NCBI GenBank assembly: GCA_025201845.1 | Contig: MU603972.1 | Span: forward strand, 1-52,181 | DNA length: 52,181 bases | Source: Martensiomyces pterosporus | Lineage: Eukaryota > Kickxellomycota > Kickxellomycetes > Kickxellales > Kickxellaceae | Direction: 5' to 3' | Part shown: positions 35,466-44,667 of the stretch, piece by piece | Position numbering within the stretch: the stretch's first letter is position 1 | Layout: every line of letters starts with the position of its first letter | The notes under the pieces: generated by a model | Seen by the model: only the letters and a program-made list of their open reading frames with translations | The model's database searches: none | What the model was told of the DNA's origin: nothing | Position numbers and translations under genes: made by a program

Positions 35466-37514
35466 ATGGCTGACCGTATGAGTCAAGGCATGGACTATGA
35501 TCAGGACCGTCCTTGGATGGCGTATGCGGGATCGGACGGTATGATGCACACTTTTGAGACGTTTGGCTCAAATATTCGTGCGCAGCAGTCTCAGATCCCG
35601 GTGCCACTCAACAGCCAGTTTAGCCAGCAGCAGCAGCAGCAGCAGCAGCAAGTCTACTACCAACAGCAACAGAGCGGGCACCAGTACCAGTATGCACATC
35701 TAGTCCAGCAACACCAGCACCAGAACATACTGCACGCTCAGCAGCACCATTACCAGCCGCCAGTGCCTTCCATCCAGCAGACCATGGCATCGCAGCCCTC
35801 TCCAGTCACGCAATTTGCGCCTCAAACAGCCGGTGGCAGCAGCACGATGCTTGCCCAGCAAGTCCGCAGAATGCGCCACAACCCTCTAGCCGCTGGCCGC
35901 GCAGACCCCGCTGATAATGGCGACAGCATGGCTGTGGACAGCAATGAGGCTGGCGGCACCTACGGCGGAGCAGGCTCAATGACCCGCCGCAATGCGTTCC
36001 TCGACACCATCGACCCTGCGATCCGGCGCAAAGTCGAGGCGGCCCAGGTGTATTTCCTCGAATACTACGTTGACCACCTCACCTACATAGCCAACCGCCG
36101 GCGCCGTCTCGAGGATTTCAAAAACGCCATCCGCAGTGTACGCACCACCGCCCAGCACGTGCAGGATTCGTGGCATAGCCACTGTCTCAACGAATCGGCC
36201 ATTTTGCGTCGGCGCAGGAACCGCACGAGGGAGAGGGAGTTTGACATTCTGGCGCAGATTGGACAGGGCGGCTATGGACAGGTGTTTTTGGCCAGAAAGC
36301 GCGATACAGGGGAGGTGTGCGCACTGAAGAAGATGGCCAAGAAGCTGCTTGTCAAGCTGGGCGAGGTCGAGCACATTCTGACGGAACGCGACATCCTGAG
36401 GACGTCGAAGAGCGAGTGGCTGGTCAAGCTCCTGTATTCGTTCCAGGACCAGCGGTCGCTCTATTTGGCCATGGAGTACGTCCCAGGCGGCGACGTGCGC
36501 ACGCTCTTGAACCAGAACGGCATCCTGCGCGATCAGATTGCGCGCTTCTACATTGCCGAGATGCTTGTCGCTGTGTCGGCTCTGCACTCGTTCGGGTACT
36601 TCCACCGTGATCTGAAGCCCGAGAACTTCCTTGTTGATGCCTCTGGACACATCAAGCTGACCGACTTTGGCCTTTCGCATGGACATCTGAGCAGACCCAC
36701 CCTGGAGGCCATGAAGAAAAAGCTGGATAGGGTCAAGGACCAGGACCTCATCTACCACTCATCAAGCGAGAAACGCAGCTTTTACAGGTCCATGCGCCAG
36801 GATGACATGCCCAGAGCGTACTCGATTGTTGGGTCGCCTGACTACATGGCACCCGAGATCCTCTACACCTCGCTGGTGATGGACCAAAAGAAAAAGAAGC
36901 AGCAGCAGCAGCAAGGCCAGCGGGATAACAGCAGCGCCACACCGTCAAGCCAGACCAGCGACGGGTCCTCGCACCGTCTGGCTGAGGCGCACTTGGGCTA
37001 CGATTTCCGCGTCGACTACTGGTCGCTCGGCTGTATCCTGTACGAGTTCCTCGCCAGCTATGCGCCGTTCACCGGGCCCAGCGCCGACGACGTCTGGCGC
37101 AACGTTTATCACTGGAACAAGGCATTCCAGAGGCCTGATTTCGAGTCCAAAGAAGCAGAAGACAACCTGAAGCCAGAGGCTTGGGACCTCATTAGCCGGC
37201 TGGTGTGCCACAGAGACGAGCGCCTGAGCTCGGTCAATGAGGCCATGATGCACCCGTACTTCCATGGCATGAGCCTGGCTACTTTGCGGGCGACGGAGCA
37301 GCCGCCGTTTGTGCCTGAGCTGCAGTCGGACACCGACAAAGCGTATTTTGACGACTTCTCGAACCCCAACGACATGGAGCTGTATAGGGATGTCTACAAT
37401 AAGCGCAAGGAGCTGGATTCGCTCGTTGATAACCAGCCGGGCAACGACGGCATTGACCCGGCGGCGTTTATCGGGTTTACGTACAGGCACAACAGGCTTA
37501 GCCGCAACATCTAG
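35466..37514 (+). CDS. DBF2: Dbf2/Sid2-type NDR-family kinase (MEN/SIN)
   Basis: AGC kinase of the Dbf2/Dbf20/Sid2 group that, with Mob1, drives mitotic exit and septation. 682 aa from ATG 35466. The N-terminus (1-160) is Gln-rich and disordered. The Mob-binding helical region (about 178-215) reads VYFLEYYVDHLTYIANRRRR. The kinase domain follows: GQGGYGQVFLA, ATP-binding K288, HRDLKPENF (D382) and DFGLS (D400). The long NDR-type insert before the T-loop holds SYRS-like SFYRSMRQDDMPR, and the T-loop is AYSIVGSPDYMAPE. A Gln/Lys-rich insert (KKKKQQQQQ) lies inside the C-lobe after APEIL. The hydrophobic motif FIGFTYR has T672, the Hippo-like kinase site. An earlier in-frame ATG exists at 35418 but gives leader-like sequence. 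Confidence 0.94.
   Translation: MADRMSQGMDYDQDRPWMAYAGSDGMMHTFETFGSNIRAQQSQIPVPLNSQFSQQQQQQQQQVYYQQQQSGHQYQYAHLVQQHQHQNILHAQQHHYQPPVPSIQQTMASQPSPVTQFAPQTAGGSSTMLAQQVRRMRHNPLAAGRADPADNGDSMAVDSNEAGGTYGGAGSMTRRNAFLDTIDPAIRRKVEAAQVYFLEYYVDHLTYIANRRRRLEDFKNAIRSVRTTAQHVQDSWHSHCLNESAILRRRRNRTREREFDILAQIGQGGYGQVFLARKRDTGEVCALKKMAKKLLVKLGEVEHILTERDILRTSKSEWLVKLLYSFQDQRSLYLAMEYVPGGDVRTLLNQNGILRDQIARFYIAEMLVAVSALHSFGYFHRDLKPENFLVDASGHIKLTDFGLSHGHLSRPTLEAMKKKLDRVKDQDLIYHSSSEKRSFYRSMRQDDMPRAYSIVGSPDYMAPEILYTSLVMDQKKKKQQQQQGQRDNSSATPSSQTSDGSSHRLAEAHLGYDFRVDYWSLGCILYEFLASYAPFTGPSADDVWRNVYHWNKAFQRPDFESKEAEDNLKPEAWDLISRLVCHRDERLSSVNEAMMHPYFHGMSLATLRATEQPPFVPELQSDTDKAYFDDFSNPNDMELYRDVYNKRKELDSLVDNQPGNDGIDPAAFIGFTYRHNRLSRNI
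35624..35668 (+). repeat. CAG/CAA repeat (polyQ) in DBF2
   Basis: A run of CAG units, then mixed CAA/CAG, encodes the Gln tract in the disordered N-terminus. A second short CAG run at about 36900-36913 encodes Gln inside the kinase C-lobe insert. Confidence 0.85.
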
Positions 37515-38443
37515 GCAGATAGCCACCACTGCGGCACCCCTTTTCAGTCCTCACACTACTTTGCACACCACCTACCATCCAACTTCCTCCACACCCACAA
37601 CTAGCAGCATTACTCAATATATCACTGCCATCCATCTCCACATCAGCCGCTGAGCAGGCCTTTGGTTGGAAACCCACTTTGCACTACACGCAGCTGGCAC
37701 GCCGTCTGAATTCCGCCCATTTCACCTCTGGCAACATGGTTCCAGTAGTGCACACTGTGACGAGTGCGCACATCTCTCCCCTGCCAATCAACACCCTATC
37801 CATCGCGCATGTGCCTAAGAGACGTGCAGCGATTTTCAACACTCGCTCATTGTATGCAAAACAAGAAAAGACTAGGCTTGCATGGCCAAAGACTGGGAGC
37901 GGGAGACGCGTCAAGCGTGTGCGCTATGGCGTCCTCAGGCGCATCGACAGGAAAAGCAAACACATTCCTTCTTCGTATGCCCAATCTGGAGCACCATGCA
38001 ACTTGTAAACACCATCATATTTACGCTGTCTTTTGTTTGTTTTCGATATATACATCTCATCTACAACTTATCGCGTCAGCTTTTTTTTTTTGGGGCCTCG
38101 CTGTATCGCCGTTTCTTCCTTTTTCCCTTTGTGAAGTGCAGTAGGCCTGCTGCTCCTGCCATTTGCGTGCCTTCTTGCATACACATAGAAAAAAAAGCCC
38201 CTTGCCTTTCGCGCCTTGTGGTCTTCCTACGCATAGTATAAAAAGCACACCCACCAGCTGTCACCCGCTCGCGCCTCCCCCCGCATTGCGTGCTTCTCTC
38301 TCGCCACCTCGACTGCTCCTGAAGCACCGGTTTCTACACCACCCCTGCCGCTGGCAACATTTATTTATATTCTTTTTTGATTTTCAATCCTATTTCGTCC
38401 ATCATCCACTTGGCACAGGCAATCCCCCTCTACACATCGAACA
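37515..38443. other. Promoter region of the Whi5-like gene
   Basis: About 930 bp between co-oriented genes. ACGCGT (37906-37911, an MCB-type element) lies about 535 bp upstream of the next ATG. A T11-12 tract is at about 38082-38092, and TATAAAAA at 38237-38244 is about 200 bp before the ATG. The rest is pyrimidine-rich on the plus strand. No gene is supported. Confidence 0.45.
38237..38244 (+). promoter_or_regulatory. TATA-like box upstream of Whi5-like gene
   Basis: TATAAAAA, about 200 bp upstream of ATG 38444, is the best TATA-like string in this intergenic region. It is followed by a pyrimidine-rich leader. Confidence 0.35.
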
Positions 38444-39430
38444 ATGGACACACCGTTACCAAACCAACAGCTAAAGCGACCTCCAGTGCCTCTCGACCCC
38501 TCGGCACTACTCTCACCACAGCAAGTATGTCCCTCAGCTATAGAGCTGCCCGTAGTGGTTGCAGCAGCCCCCGCTAATGATATTTGCTCCTGTCCTATTT
38601 CGCTGTAGATGGCAATGCGGCTCCGTACAAGACTCCGCAAGGCGCGAGTAGCAATCGAGCGCGACATTGGACACTCGCTCTCAGCCATTGTTCCACCAGC
38701 AGACCCCAAGTCCCACAGCACACCATCCTCTCCCGCCGTGCACTTCGGAACACTCCACTCACCTCTGCGCCATCACAGCGGCCACCAACCGCAGATGCTC
38801 AGTGGCCGCGCCAGCTCCTATTCTGGCGAGGAACTCTCCGCACTTGTGAGTACGGCGGCAATGGCAAATGGCACGTTGGCCAGCGAGGCAGTAGCGCTGA
38901 ATGGCAGTATGCCCATGGCGCTGAGGCGACAGAGAAGTGCACTGCCTGCTACTTTCCTGCAAAGCACACTGCCACCCTCCGAGGCTACTACACACCAGCA
39001 TCCCCTGGACATTCCTTCGTCGCCGCCTGTTGTTGCACCGAGTACGCCGCAGGTGGATAGTAGCGAGGATGAAATTGCGCATACGATCCTGATGCTCGCT
39101 ACCCCGCCGGCTGCGCGTCCGCCGTCGTTATCAGAGTCGCCGTGTCAGAGACCCATGAGGGTGCATGAGGCGGGTGCAGGCACGAGCAGAAGGCTGAGTT
39201 TCTCGCGGTGCTTGGAGGAGCAGCCAGCAAAGAGGCCGAGGCAGGCAGATGTGCGTGCTCAGCGTGCAGCATCGGCACAAGAACCAGTACAGTTCAGCAC
39301 ACCGAACCTGTCGCAGATTGCTGCTCTTCCGCAGCGAGCGCTGAACGCACCGAGGTCTACGCGACACGCATCTGGCAGCACGATTCGTCGGGCACACTCG
39401 TCTGGCACGGCGCGCAGACAGGATCCATGA
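38444..39430 (+). CDS. Possible Whi5/Nrm1-like G1/S transcriptional repressor
   Basis: 300-aa disordered protein from exons 38444-38524 and 38609-39430. The 84-nt intron has donor GTATGT and acceptor CTGTAG, phase 0. Two short motifs in the order seen in Whi5/Nrm1 support the call. The first is a basic segment MAMRLRTRLRKARVAIE (about 28-44), like the Whi5 domain LRxRLxxAxxKV. The second is DEIAHTILMLATPP (about 178-191), like the GTB motif that binds SBF/MBF. Several Ser/Thr-Pro sites (LLSPQQ, SSPAV, STPQV, SSPPV, ATPP, FSTPN) fit Cdk control, and KRPRQ and RR clusters could be nuclear signals. The match is short, so an unrelated disordered protein remains possible. The start ATG directly follows a 5' UTR-like stretch. 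Confidence 0.55.
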
Positions 39431-39616
39431 ATGCGCACCTGCTAGAACACATTCGTCCAGCTACTTGATTGCGCTGTGGCTTTGTATATCATTCACATAT
39501 TAATTTATATTGTCTATATGGACTGTTCTATTGTGTTTGCTGTTGTCAAATACTGCGGTATTTTGCTCTATCAAGCCATTTTGCACAGCCGGCTGCTCGT
39601 TTGGGTCCCAGGGAAT

Positions 39617-40264
39617 TCACCCATATAGCTTTTTGCATCGGCCCAGATATGCCATTAAGCTGGCTCTGGCCATCCTATCGAACGCCACGCTCGCTGCCTG
39701 CGCATGCAGGATCGACGAGAATTCAAAGTCGATATCGAACTTGACCAGTGTTCCCACCTTCCTCATAAGCGGATTGATCGGCCCACCCCGCGGCACCTTA
39801 CTCTGGTCAATGAACTCCCACACAGTCCTCATATGCTTAAACATCCCGCCCCCGGGCGCCGCCGTTGCAACCACCCGCCACGGCCTCTCCATTGCGACGA
39901 TCGACATGTACTTCTCGCGGAATGGCGGGTACCCGACGACCAATTCGGCACTTACGGTCTTGCGATCGAGCTTCTTTGTTATGTTGGTGTCTGGCATGCG
40001 GGAGTCTATTCTGTCGGTCCTCAGGGTGTTATGGAGCACTGTGGATTCTACGCACACGGGCACGAACTCCTTGTATCTGTCGACATCGGCCACGACACTG
40101 AAGACTTGCTCTGGCGTGTAGGGGAATAGGCACTCCTCCTGGTACTGCCTCCTGGTCGACATGCTGCTGCTGATATCGGGAAACGAGAAGAACGCTCGTG
40201 AGCACCTGGTGGGTTTTGCTCGTTGAATTGCTGGGCGAAGCTGTCGCAAAAGCGCCGAATTCAT
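39617..40264 (-). CDS. COQ10: Coenzyme Q-binding protein COQ10 (START-like)
   Basis: 215-aa mitochondrial protein of the COQ10/polyketide-cyclase START family. It binds ubiquinone and is needed for its efficient use and synthesis in respiration. ATG 40264 begins a presequence rich in Arg without acids (MNSALLRQLRPAIQRAKPTR), typical of matrix import. The START domain has CLFPYTPEQVFSVVADVDRYKEFVPVC, AELVVGYPPFREKYMS, WEF and LVKFDIDFEFSSILHAQAASVAFD, then a final amphipathic helix. The domain matches the usual COQ10 length. It is divergent from THOC7, with 363 bp between. The frame is open upstream to 40399 but that stretch opens with a non-family, leader-like sequence. Confidence 0.95.
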   Translation of the reverse strand: MNSALLRQLRPAIQRAKPTRCSRAFFSFPDISSSMSTRRQYQEECLFPYTPEQVFSVVADVDRYKEFVPVCVESTVLHNTLRTDRIDSRMPDTNITKKLDRKTVSAELVVGYPPFREKYMSIVAMERPWRVVATAAPGGGMFKHMRTVWEFIDQSKVPRGGPINPLMRKVGTLVKFDIDFEFSSILHAQAASVAFDRMARASLMAYLGRCKKLYG

Positions 40265-40627
40265 GGTCGATGTAGTGCTGCTGGCGCGTGGCTTGCGGAT
40301 CACATAAAAGATAAGGGAGTGGAGCAAAGGAGGCAAAGGGTGGGTGTGGTGTTTAGGGAACAGGAAGGGACGAAAACGGTCTTTCGGAAACAGTGGCAAA
40401 AAAAAGCAGACCCCAGCCGCATTATCTTACCACAAGCATCCACGTGATGTGAGTGGCAAATTGCCCATTACTGCCACGTAGGGACAATTGAGTACTCAGA
40501 CTAGCCAGGAAAGCTGTGTGGCATTCTCTGGCACACAAACAGGGGCGTAAATAAATCAGTTCTCTCTCTCTCTAGCACGCAAACAGCTGCCCTCAATTCG
40601 ACACACACACGCATTGGATACCACAAC
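40265..40627. promoter_or_regulatory. Shared divergent promoter, COQ10 / THOC7
   Basis: A 363-bp head-to-head region. It includes CCACGTGATG (40440-40449), which carries a CACGTG E-box, and a TC-dinucleotide run at about 40561-40574. No separate gene is seen. Confidence 0.45.
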
Positions 40628-41698
40628 ATGGCAGGCAAGTCCGAAGGTAAATAGCACACCTGCATGCACCGCCACATGAGTGCGGCCGGTGTCTCCACAG
40701 CGCGCCCACAGCATGGTGTCTAAACGCCTCGTATCCTTCATGTCGCACACGCATTTGTAGAGCAAATTCTGCGCAGCCGTTTGGTTGTCGAGGAGCGGCC
40801 GCTCAAGCGCTGCCTTCGGCATTTCTCAGCGATGTGCGAGCGGTCGACCAAACTGACACCCGAGGAGGCTGCCAAGTCCTGCGAGGGCATTCTCCAAGAA
40901 GTACGGTGGTTCCGGCACACCGTGCAGATAGCCGTGCAAAGCCAGCGCCGCTGCGAGCAAGAAATAACTGCCTACGATGATCAATGCACCGAGCTTGAAG
41001 CGCAAATCGACGAAAGCCGAGCAGAAGTCAAGAGTTTGGGCGACAAGCTTGAAGAGTCACGCAACCACAAGCGGCACAAAATTGCATACGACGAAATTGC
41101 CAAAGAAGCGAATAGGCGGCCGAGCAGGGAGAAGCTGCGCGAGGAGATTGACGAGATTAATCGCGAGATTGAGCAGCTCCAGCAGGAGGAGGCGGCGCAC
41201 GAGTCGCTTGTCGAGTCGCTGAGGTCGCAGTACACAGCCGTGTGCAGCGAGCTGGGCAAGCTGGAGGAGATGTCGAAGAGCGCGTTGAATACGCAGGATC
41301 TGGGCATCTACCTGGGTGATGGGGACGCCATGGTTGAGTCCGAAGGCGGAAAAGCCGGCCCGGGCGACCAGAACAACCCTTCGATGGGCATCTCGCCTGC
41401 AACCCCGCATGGACACGGAGGTGGGCACGACGAGTTCTCGGCCTCTGTTGCAGATACGCCCTTGCTGGACGGCGTGGAGGAAGATGCTGGCCGCAGGAAG
41501 TCGGAGGGCCAGCTGGATGATGCCGCGGAGGATGAGGACGATGGCCGAGAAGAGGGCGAGGACGGTGACGATCTCGGCATCGCCGATGCACAACACACGG
41601 GTGCAGAGCATGCTGCTGATGTCGATGCAGCAGCGGAGTCGGAGGAGGAAGGCGAGTACGAGGATGAGGAAGGCGAGCTACTGGCTGAAGCGGACTAG
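40628..41698 (+). CDS. THO complex subunit 7 (THOC7)
   Basis: Subunit of the THO/TREX complex that couples transcription to mRNA packaging and export. Exons 40628-40646 (19 nt) and 40761-41698 give 318 aa; the 114-nt intron is GTAAAT...TTGTAG. Joined, the start reads MAGKSEEQILRSRLVVEERPLKR, matching the THOC7 N-terminal signature (IIRxRLxxxERPLKRL). Residues 45-165 are predicted coiled coil (ELEAQIDESRAEVKSLGDKL, EEIDEINREIEQLQQEE), as needed to pair with THOC5. The KRHKIAYDEIAKEANRRPSR stretch matches the conserved YDxLAKxIxxxPxR element. The C-terminal about 100 residues are very acidic (Asp/Glu runs), longer than in animals. The exon-1 ATG is inferred, but phase and homology fit well. Confidence 0.9.
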
Positions 41699-42621
41699 CG
41701 CTGGCTCTTGTTTGGCCAAAATTTCCCTGCTGCGGCACGCAAGGCGTGTGCTGCATGCGTTGTTGGCATTTTCCGTATGTCTTGGAAAGTGCGCTGATTT
41801 CCCCTGCTAAATACACGCTACAAAACCACCCTCCTCCCCCGTGTCAACCACAGCTTCATTATTTTTGGGACCTTCCTGACACTTGCAGTCCTCACTTCCC
41901 AATTCCGTTTTGGCAGCGCCCCCTACAGCCGTGCTTCGGATGTGCCTCATCCAACGGTAGGAAATACTGACTCATTCCACCACAGCACCGCCATACAGGG
42001 AGGAAATATCCATCCCGTATTGTGAATGTGTTGCATTTTTTCTCAGCACCCTTTTGTATGGCTTGATCTCGCTCGCCCTGGCAGAGGTATCTGATGCCAC
42101 GGTGCTCCGAACGCAGCCTTATCTGGCAAGAGCTTTTCGAGCATCAGGTAAGCGGCTTACAAATCAACCATCGGATAAAAAGAAGCGCAAAAGTAGCAGC
42201 AACCAAATGGTGGCAAGTGTTGGTCAACTACCCCAGTGAAAGGGTAAATGTATTCCCCCCACCGGCTTGCACACGCTAATCTCCACCGCCAGAAGAGCAT
42301 TAGTAAGAAAGAAGCGCAGTGCAATGGCTCATGCAAATCACTGCGCCAGCATTTATTTTGGCAGGGCGTGAAGAGCAAGGGGCAACGGCAAGGCAATGTG
42401 CTGCATCAAATTTGGAACCCCATGCAGCCTATTTAAACGGCAGCAGCTGGAGACAGGAGTCGCAGGGCTCTGTCACCACATCACGTATCGTAAACAGCAC
42501 CCGCTTGCCCACATCCCTTTGCTACGCCGACTTCCGTTGCACATACACACTAGTTCTCCTTGGCACGTGGAGTTTGTATACAACAACATAGACATACAGC
42601 TGCCAGCCAAGATACAGCACA
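41699..42621. other. Intergenic, MFS transporter promoter
   Basis: About 920 bp between co-oriented genes. CTATTTAAACG (42429-42439), about 190 bp before the MFS ATG, is TATA-like, and GGCACGTGGAG near 42562 contains a CACGTG. No gene or RNA is supported. Confidence 0.4.
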
Positions 42622-43965
42622 ATGGACTCGGAATCACAAACAGTTCTTCCACCATCCACAACAAACTCGGAGAAAGCTATTGCGACAGACTCCGAGAAGG
42701 CTATCGTAACAGATGAGGGCGCTGTTGTCACCACAACCAGCCCAGAAGATTCGTCTTCGCCGCCGCCGCCAGATTCAGCCTATAGCTGGTTGGTTGTTCT
42801 TGGATCGTTCTTTTCGCTGATGCTCTCGATCGGAGTGACAACAACATTCGGCGTGTATTTGCAGGAGTACAAGCTGCATGAGTTCCCCACAGCCTCCTCA
42901 TCTTTGCTCTCGTGGATTGGGACGTTCCAATTCTCGCTAATGTGCTTCTTCGGCATCGGCGTTGGCATTTTGTGCGAGCACGTCGACACGCGTATTCTCA
43001 ATGCATTTGGTGCCCTTGTCACTGGGCTGTCGCTGATTATTGCTTCGTTCTGCAACTCGCCATGGAAGCTCCTGCTCACTCAAGGACTGCTGTTTGGGTT
43101 TGGCGGATCGTTCCTCTACATCACTGGCCTGGTTCTGCCTCCACAGTGGTTTGAAAAGCAGCGCGCCTTGGCAACCAGCATTGCCATTGCTGGCTCGGGA
43201 ATCGGCGGGCTGTGGCTGTCGTTTGCCAGCAGGGCGATGACCGACAAGCTCGGTCGGCACTGGGCATTGCGGATCACTGGTCTGATCATCATCGGCGTAT
43301 GCGGCGCCACCAGTCTTTTGATGAAGATGCGGTTCAAGCCGGTGCGTCGCGAGAAGATCATTGACTTCAGCGTGCTCAGGGACATGCGCTTCGTTTTTCT
43401 TTTCTTTAGCGCGCTGTTTGGTGGCAGTGGCTACTACATCCCGTATTTCTTCATGCCCACATACTCGGCTGTTGTCTTGGGCAAAAGCCGAGCCTGGGGC
43501 ACAAACATGTCGTCCATCTTGAATGCCGCAAGCATCGCCGGCCGCGTGCTGATGGGGCTGCTGGGCGATAGGATTGGGTCTCTGAACACACTGTGGATTA
43601 GCACCACGGTGAGCTGCCTTAGCATCCTGGTTCTCTGGCTGCCATTCAAGAGCACTGGCACTCTTCTGGCGTCGGGGATTATCTTTGGTTTTTGCTCGGG
43701 AGCCATTGTGAGCCTGATCCCTGTTATCACCGCTAACCTCTTTGGTGTCAAGAGACTGCCCAGCATCATTGGCTTGATGATGGTTGCCTATATGGCGGGT
43801 GGGCTTATCGCGTCTCCGCCGGCCGGTGCGATGCTGGACACGATTGGGCATGGCCACAACTTCAACAGCCTTATCATTTACGACGGCGTGTTCCTGGCAG
43901 TGTCGGCAGCTTGCCAGTCGGTGCTTCGTCTGATCCTGTCCCGGACTCTCTGGAAGAAGGTTTAG
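42622..43965 (+). CDS. MFS transporter, monocarboxylate-porter (MCT) type
   Basis: 447-aa major facilitator protein with 12 predicted helices, two bundles of six around a central loop (MKMRFKPVRREKI, about 235-247). It resembles the fungal monocarboxylate-transporter-like (SLC16-type) group: DSAYSWLVVLGSFFSLML in TM1 (the MCT D-G/A-x-W-G/L pattern), FGVYLQEY after TM1, a GxGIGGLW string in TM5 and RxLMGLLGDRIG between TM8 and TM9. The 50-residue cytosolic N-terminus has a duplicated SEKAIxTD unit. No substrate can be assigned; yeast relatives (Mch group) do not all carry monocarboxylates. The start is the first ATG after a short AT-rich leader. Confidence 0.88.
   Translation: MDSESQTVLPPSTTNSEKAIATDSEKAIVTDEGAVVTTTSPEDSSSPPPPDSAYSWLVVLGSFFSLMLSIGVTTTFGVYLQEYKLHEFPTASSSLLSWIGTFQFSLMCFFGIGVGILCEHVDTRILNAFGALVTGLSLIIASFCNSPWKLLLTQGLLFGFGGSFLYITGLVLPPQWFEKQRALATSIAIAGSGIGGLWLSFASRAMTDKLGRHWALRITGLIIIGVCGATSLLMKMRFKPVRREKIIDFSVLRDMRFVFLFFSALFGGSGYYIPYFFMPTYSAVVLGKSRAWGTNMSSILNAASIAGRVLMGLLGDRIGSLNTLWISTTVSCLSILVLWLPFKSTGTLLASGIIFGFCSGAIVSLIPVITANLFGVKRLPSIIGLMMVAYMAGGLIASPPAGAMLDTIGHGHNFNSLIIYDGVFLAVSAACQSVLRLILSRTLWKKV
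42664..42711 (+). repeat. 24-bp imperfect tandem duplication in MFS N-terminus
   Basis: Two adjacent 24-nt units (ACTCGGAGAAAGCTATTG... and ACTCCGAGAAGGCTATCG...) encode NSEKAIAT and DSEKAIVT. Third-position differences show that the duplication is not very recent. Confidence 0.7.
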
Positions 43966-44667
43966 AGCCAAGCTCTCGCCTCTCTCCCATGGATACAGCT
44001 AGTGCCAAATGAGCGTGCCAAGAAATTTTAATCGGCGTTGCGGCTGCTGCTATTTTTAACAGCTGCATTCTGGGAAGGTCGAAGGCTGAGGGGCAGGTGG
44101 ATCCTCTAGCGCGTTCGCAGCCCCCTCCACATAGACACGCAGACATGTAGACACGCAGACATGTTTGCCAAGGATTTCGAGAGTTAGAGGACTGGCACCA
44201 ATCTACAAGGCTCTCTCGCTCGCGAGCTTATTTTGGTTCAGGCGATTTCCAGCTTTAAAAATAGAAACCTCTTATCTACAAGGCATCTGTACCGATGGAC
44301 GTGCCTCCACTACCCAGGCTTTGCGGCAGCGCAGGATGGCCATCATCTGAGGCATTTTAGAGCTGCAGAAAGCCTTTCCACAAATGGGAATTATTATTAG
44401 CGATGGAGAAATAGTGCGCCGACATGTCTATCTCGGCAGCACAAGCAACACCGAAAGCGGGGCATATTGTTGCCCGTAGAGTAAAACAGGGACAGTCTAC
44501 AGGCTCGACAATGGATTTTTCTGCAAGTGTGCACGAAGAGAGTGTGGAATGATGGCGTGCTGCTTGTTTACATGTATGCGAATAAAAGAGGAATAAATAA
44601 TGGTAAAGGTGGCGATATGCAAAGGATGGGAGTAGAAGGAACCAGAGGCGGGAGAGCACAGTTTGGG
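43966..44667. other. Convergent intergenic region
   Basis: About 700 bp between convergent genes, so mostly 3' UTR of each. A minus-strand GATGATGG near 44345 was checked as a snoRNA C box, but no recognised guide lies before the available CTGA. AGACATGTAGACACGC is followed by a near-copy at about 44140-44162 (ACACGCAGACATGT twice). No gene is supported. Confidence 0.4.
44141..44163. repeat. Short direct repeat ACACGCAGACATGT
   Basis: ACACGCAGACATGT occurs twice almost back to back, separated by AG, in the MFS 3' flank. Small slippage duplication, no function inferred. Confidence 0.6.

Noticed and set aside
37906..37911. ACGCGT elements as proof of MBF control
   Set aside because: The same 6-mer also appears by chance in several coding regions of the window (near 23884, 31311, 42989, 50168), so alone it carries little weight.
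42937..43971. 344-codon frame antisense to the MFS transporter
   Set aside because: Polar shadow of the transmembrane gene with no domain.
44239..44353. Minus-strand C-box-like GATGATGG and downstream CTGA
   Set aside because: The sequence before CTGA matches no rRNA or snRNA stretch I know, and no terminal stem is visible.
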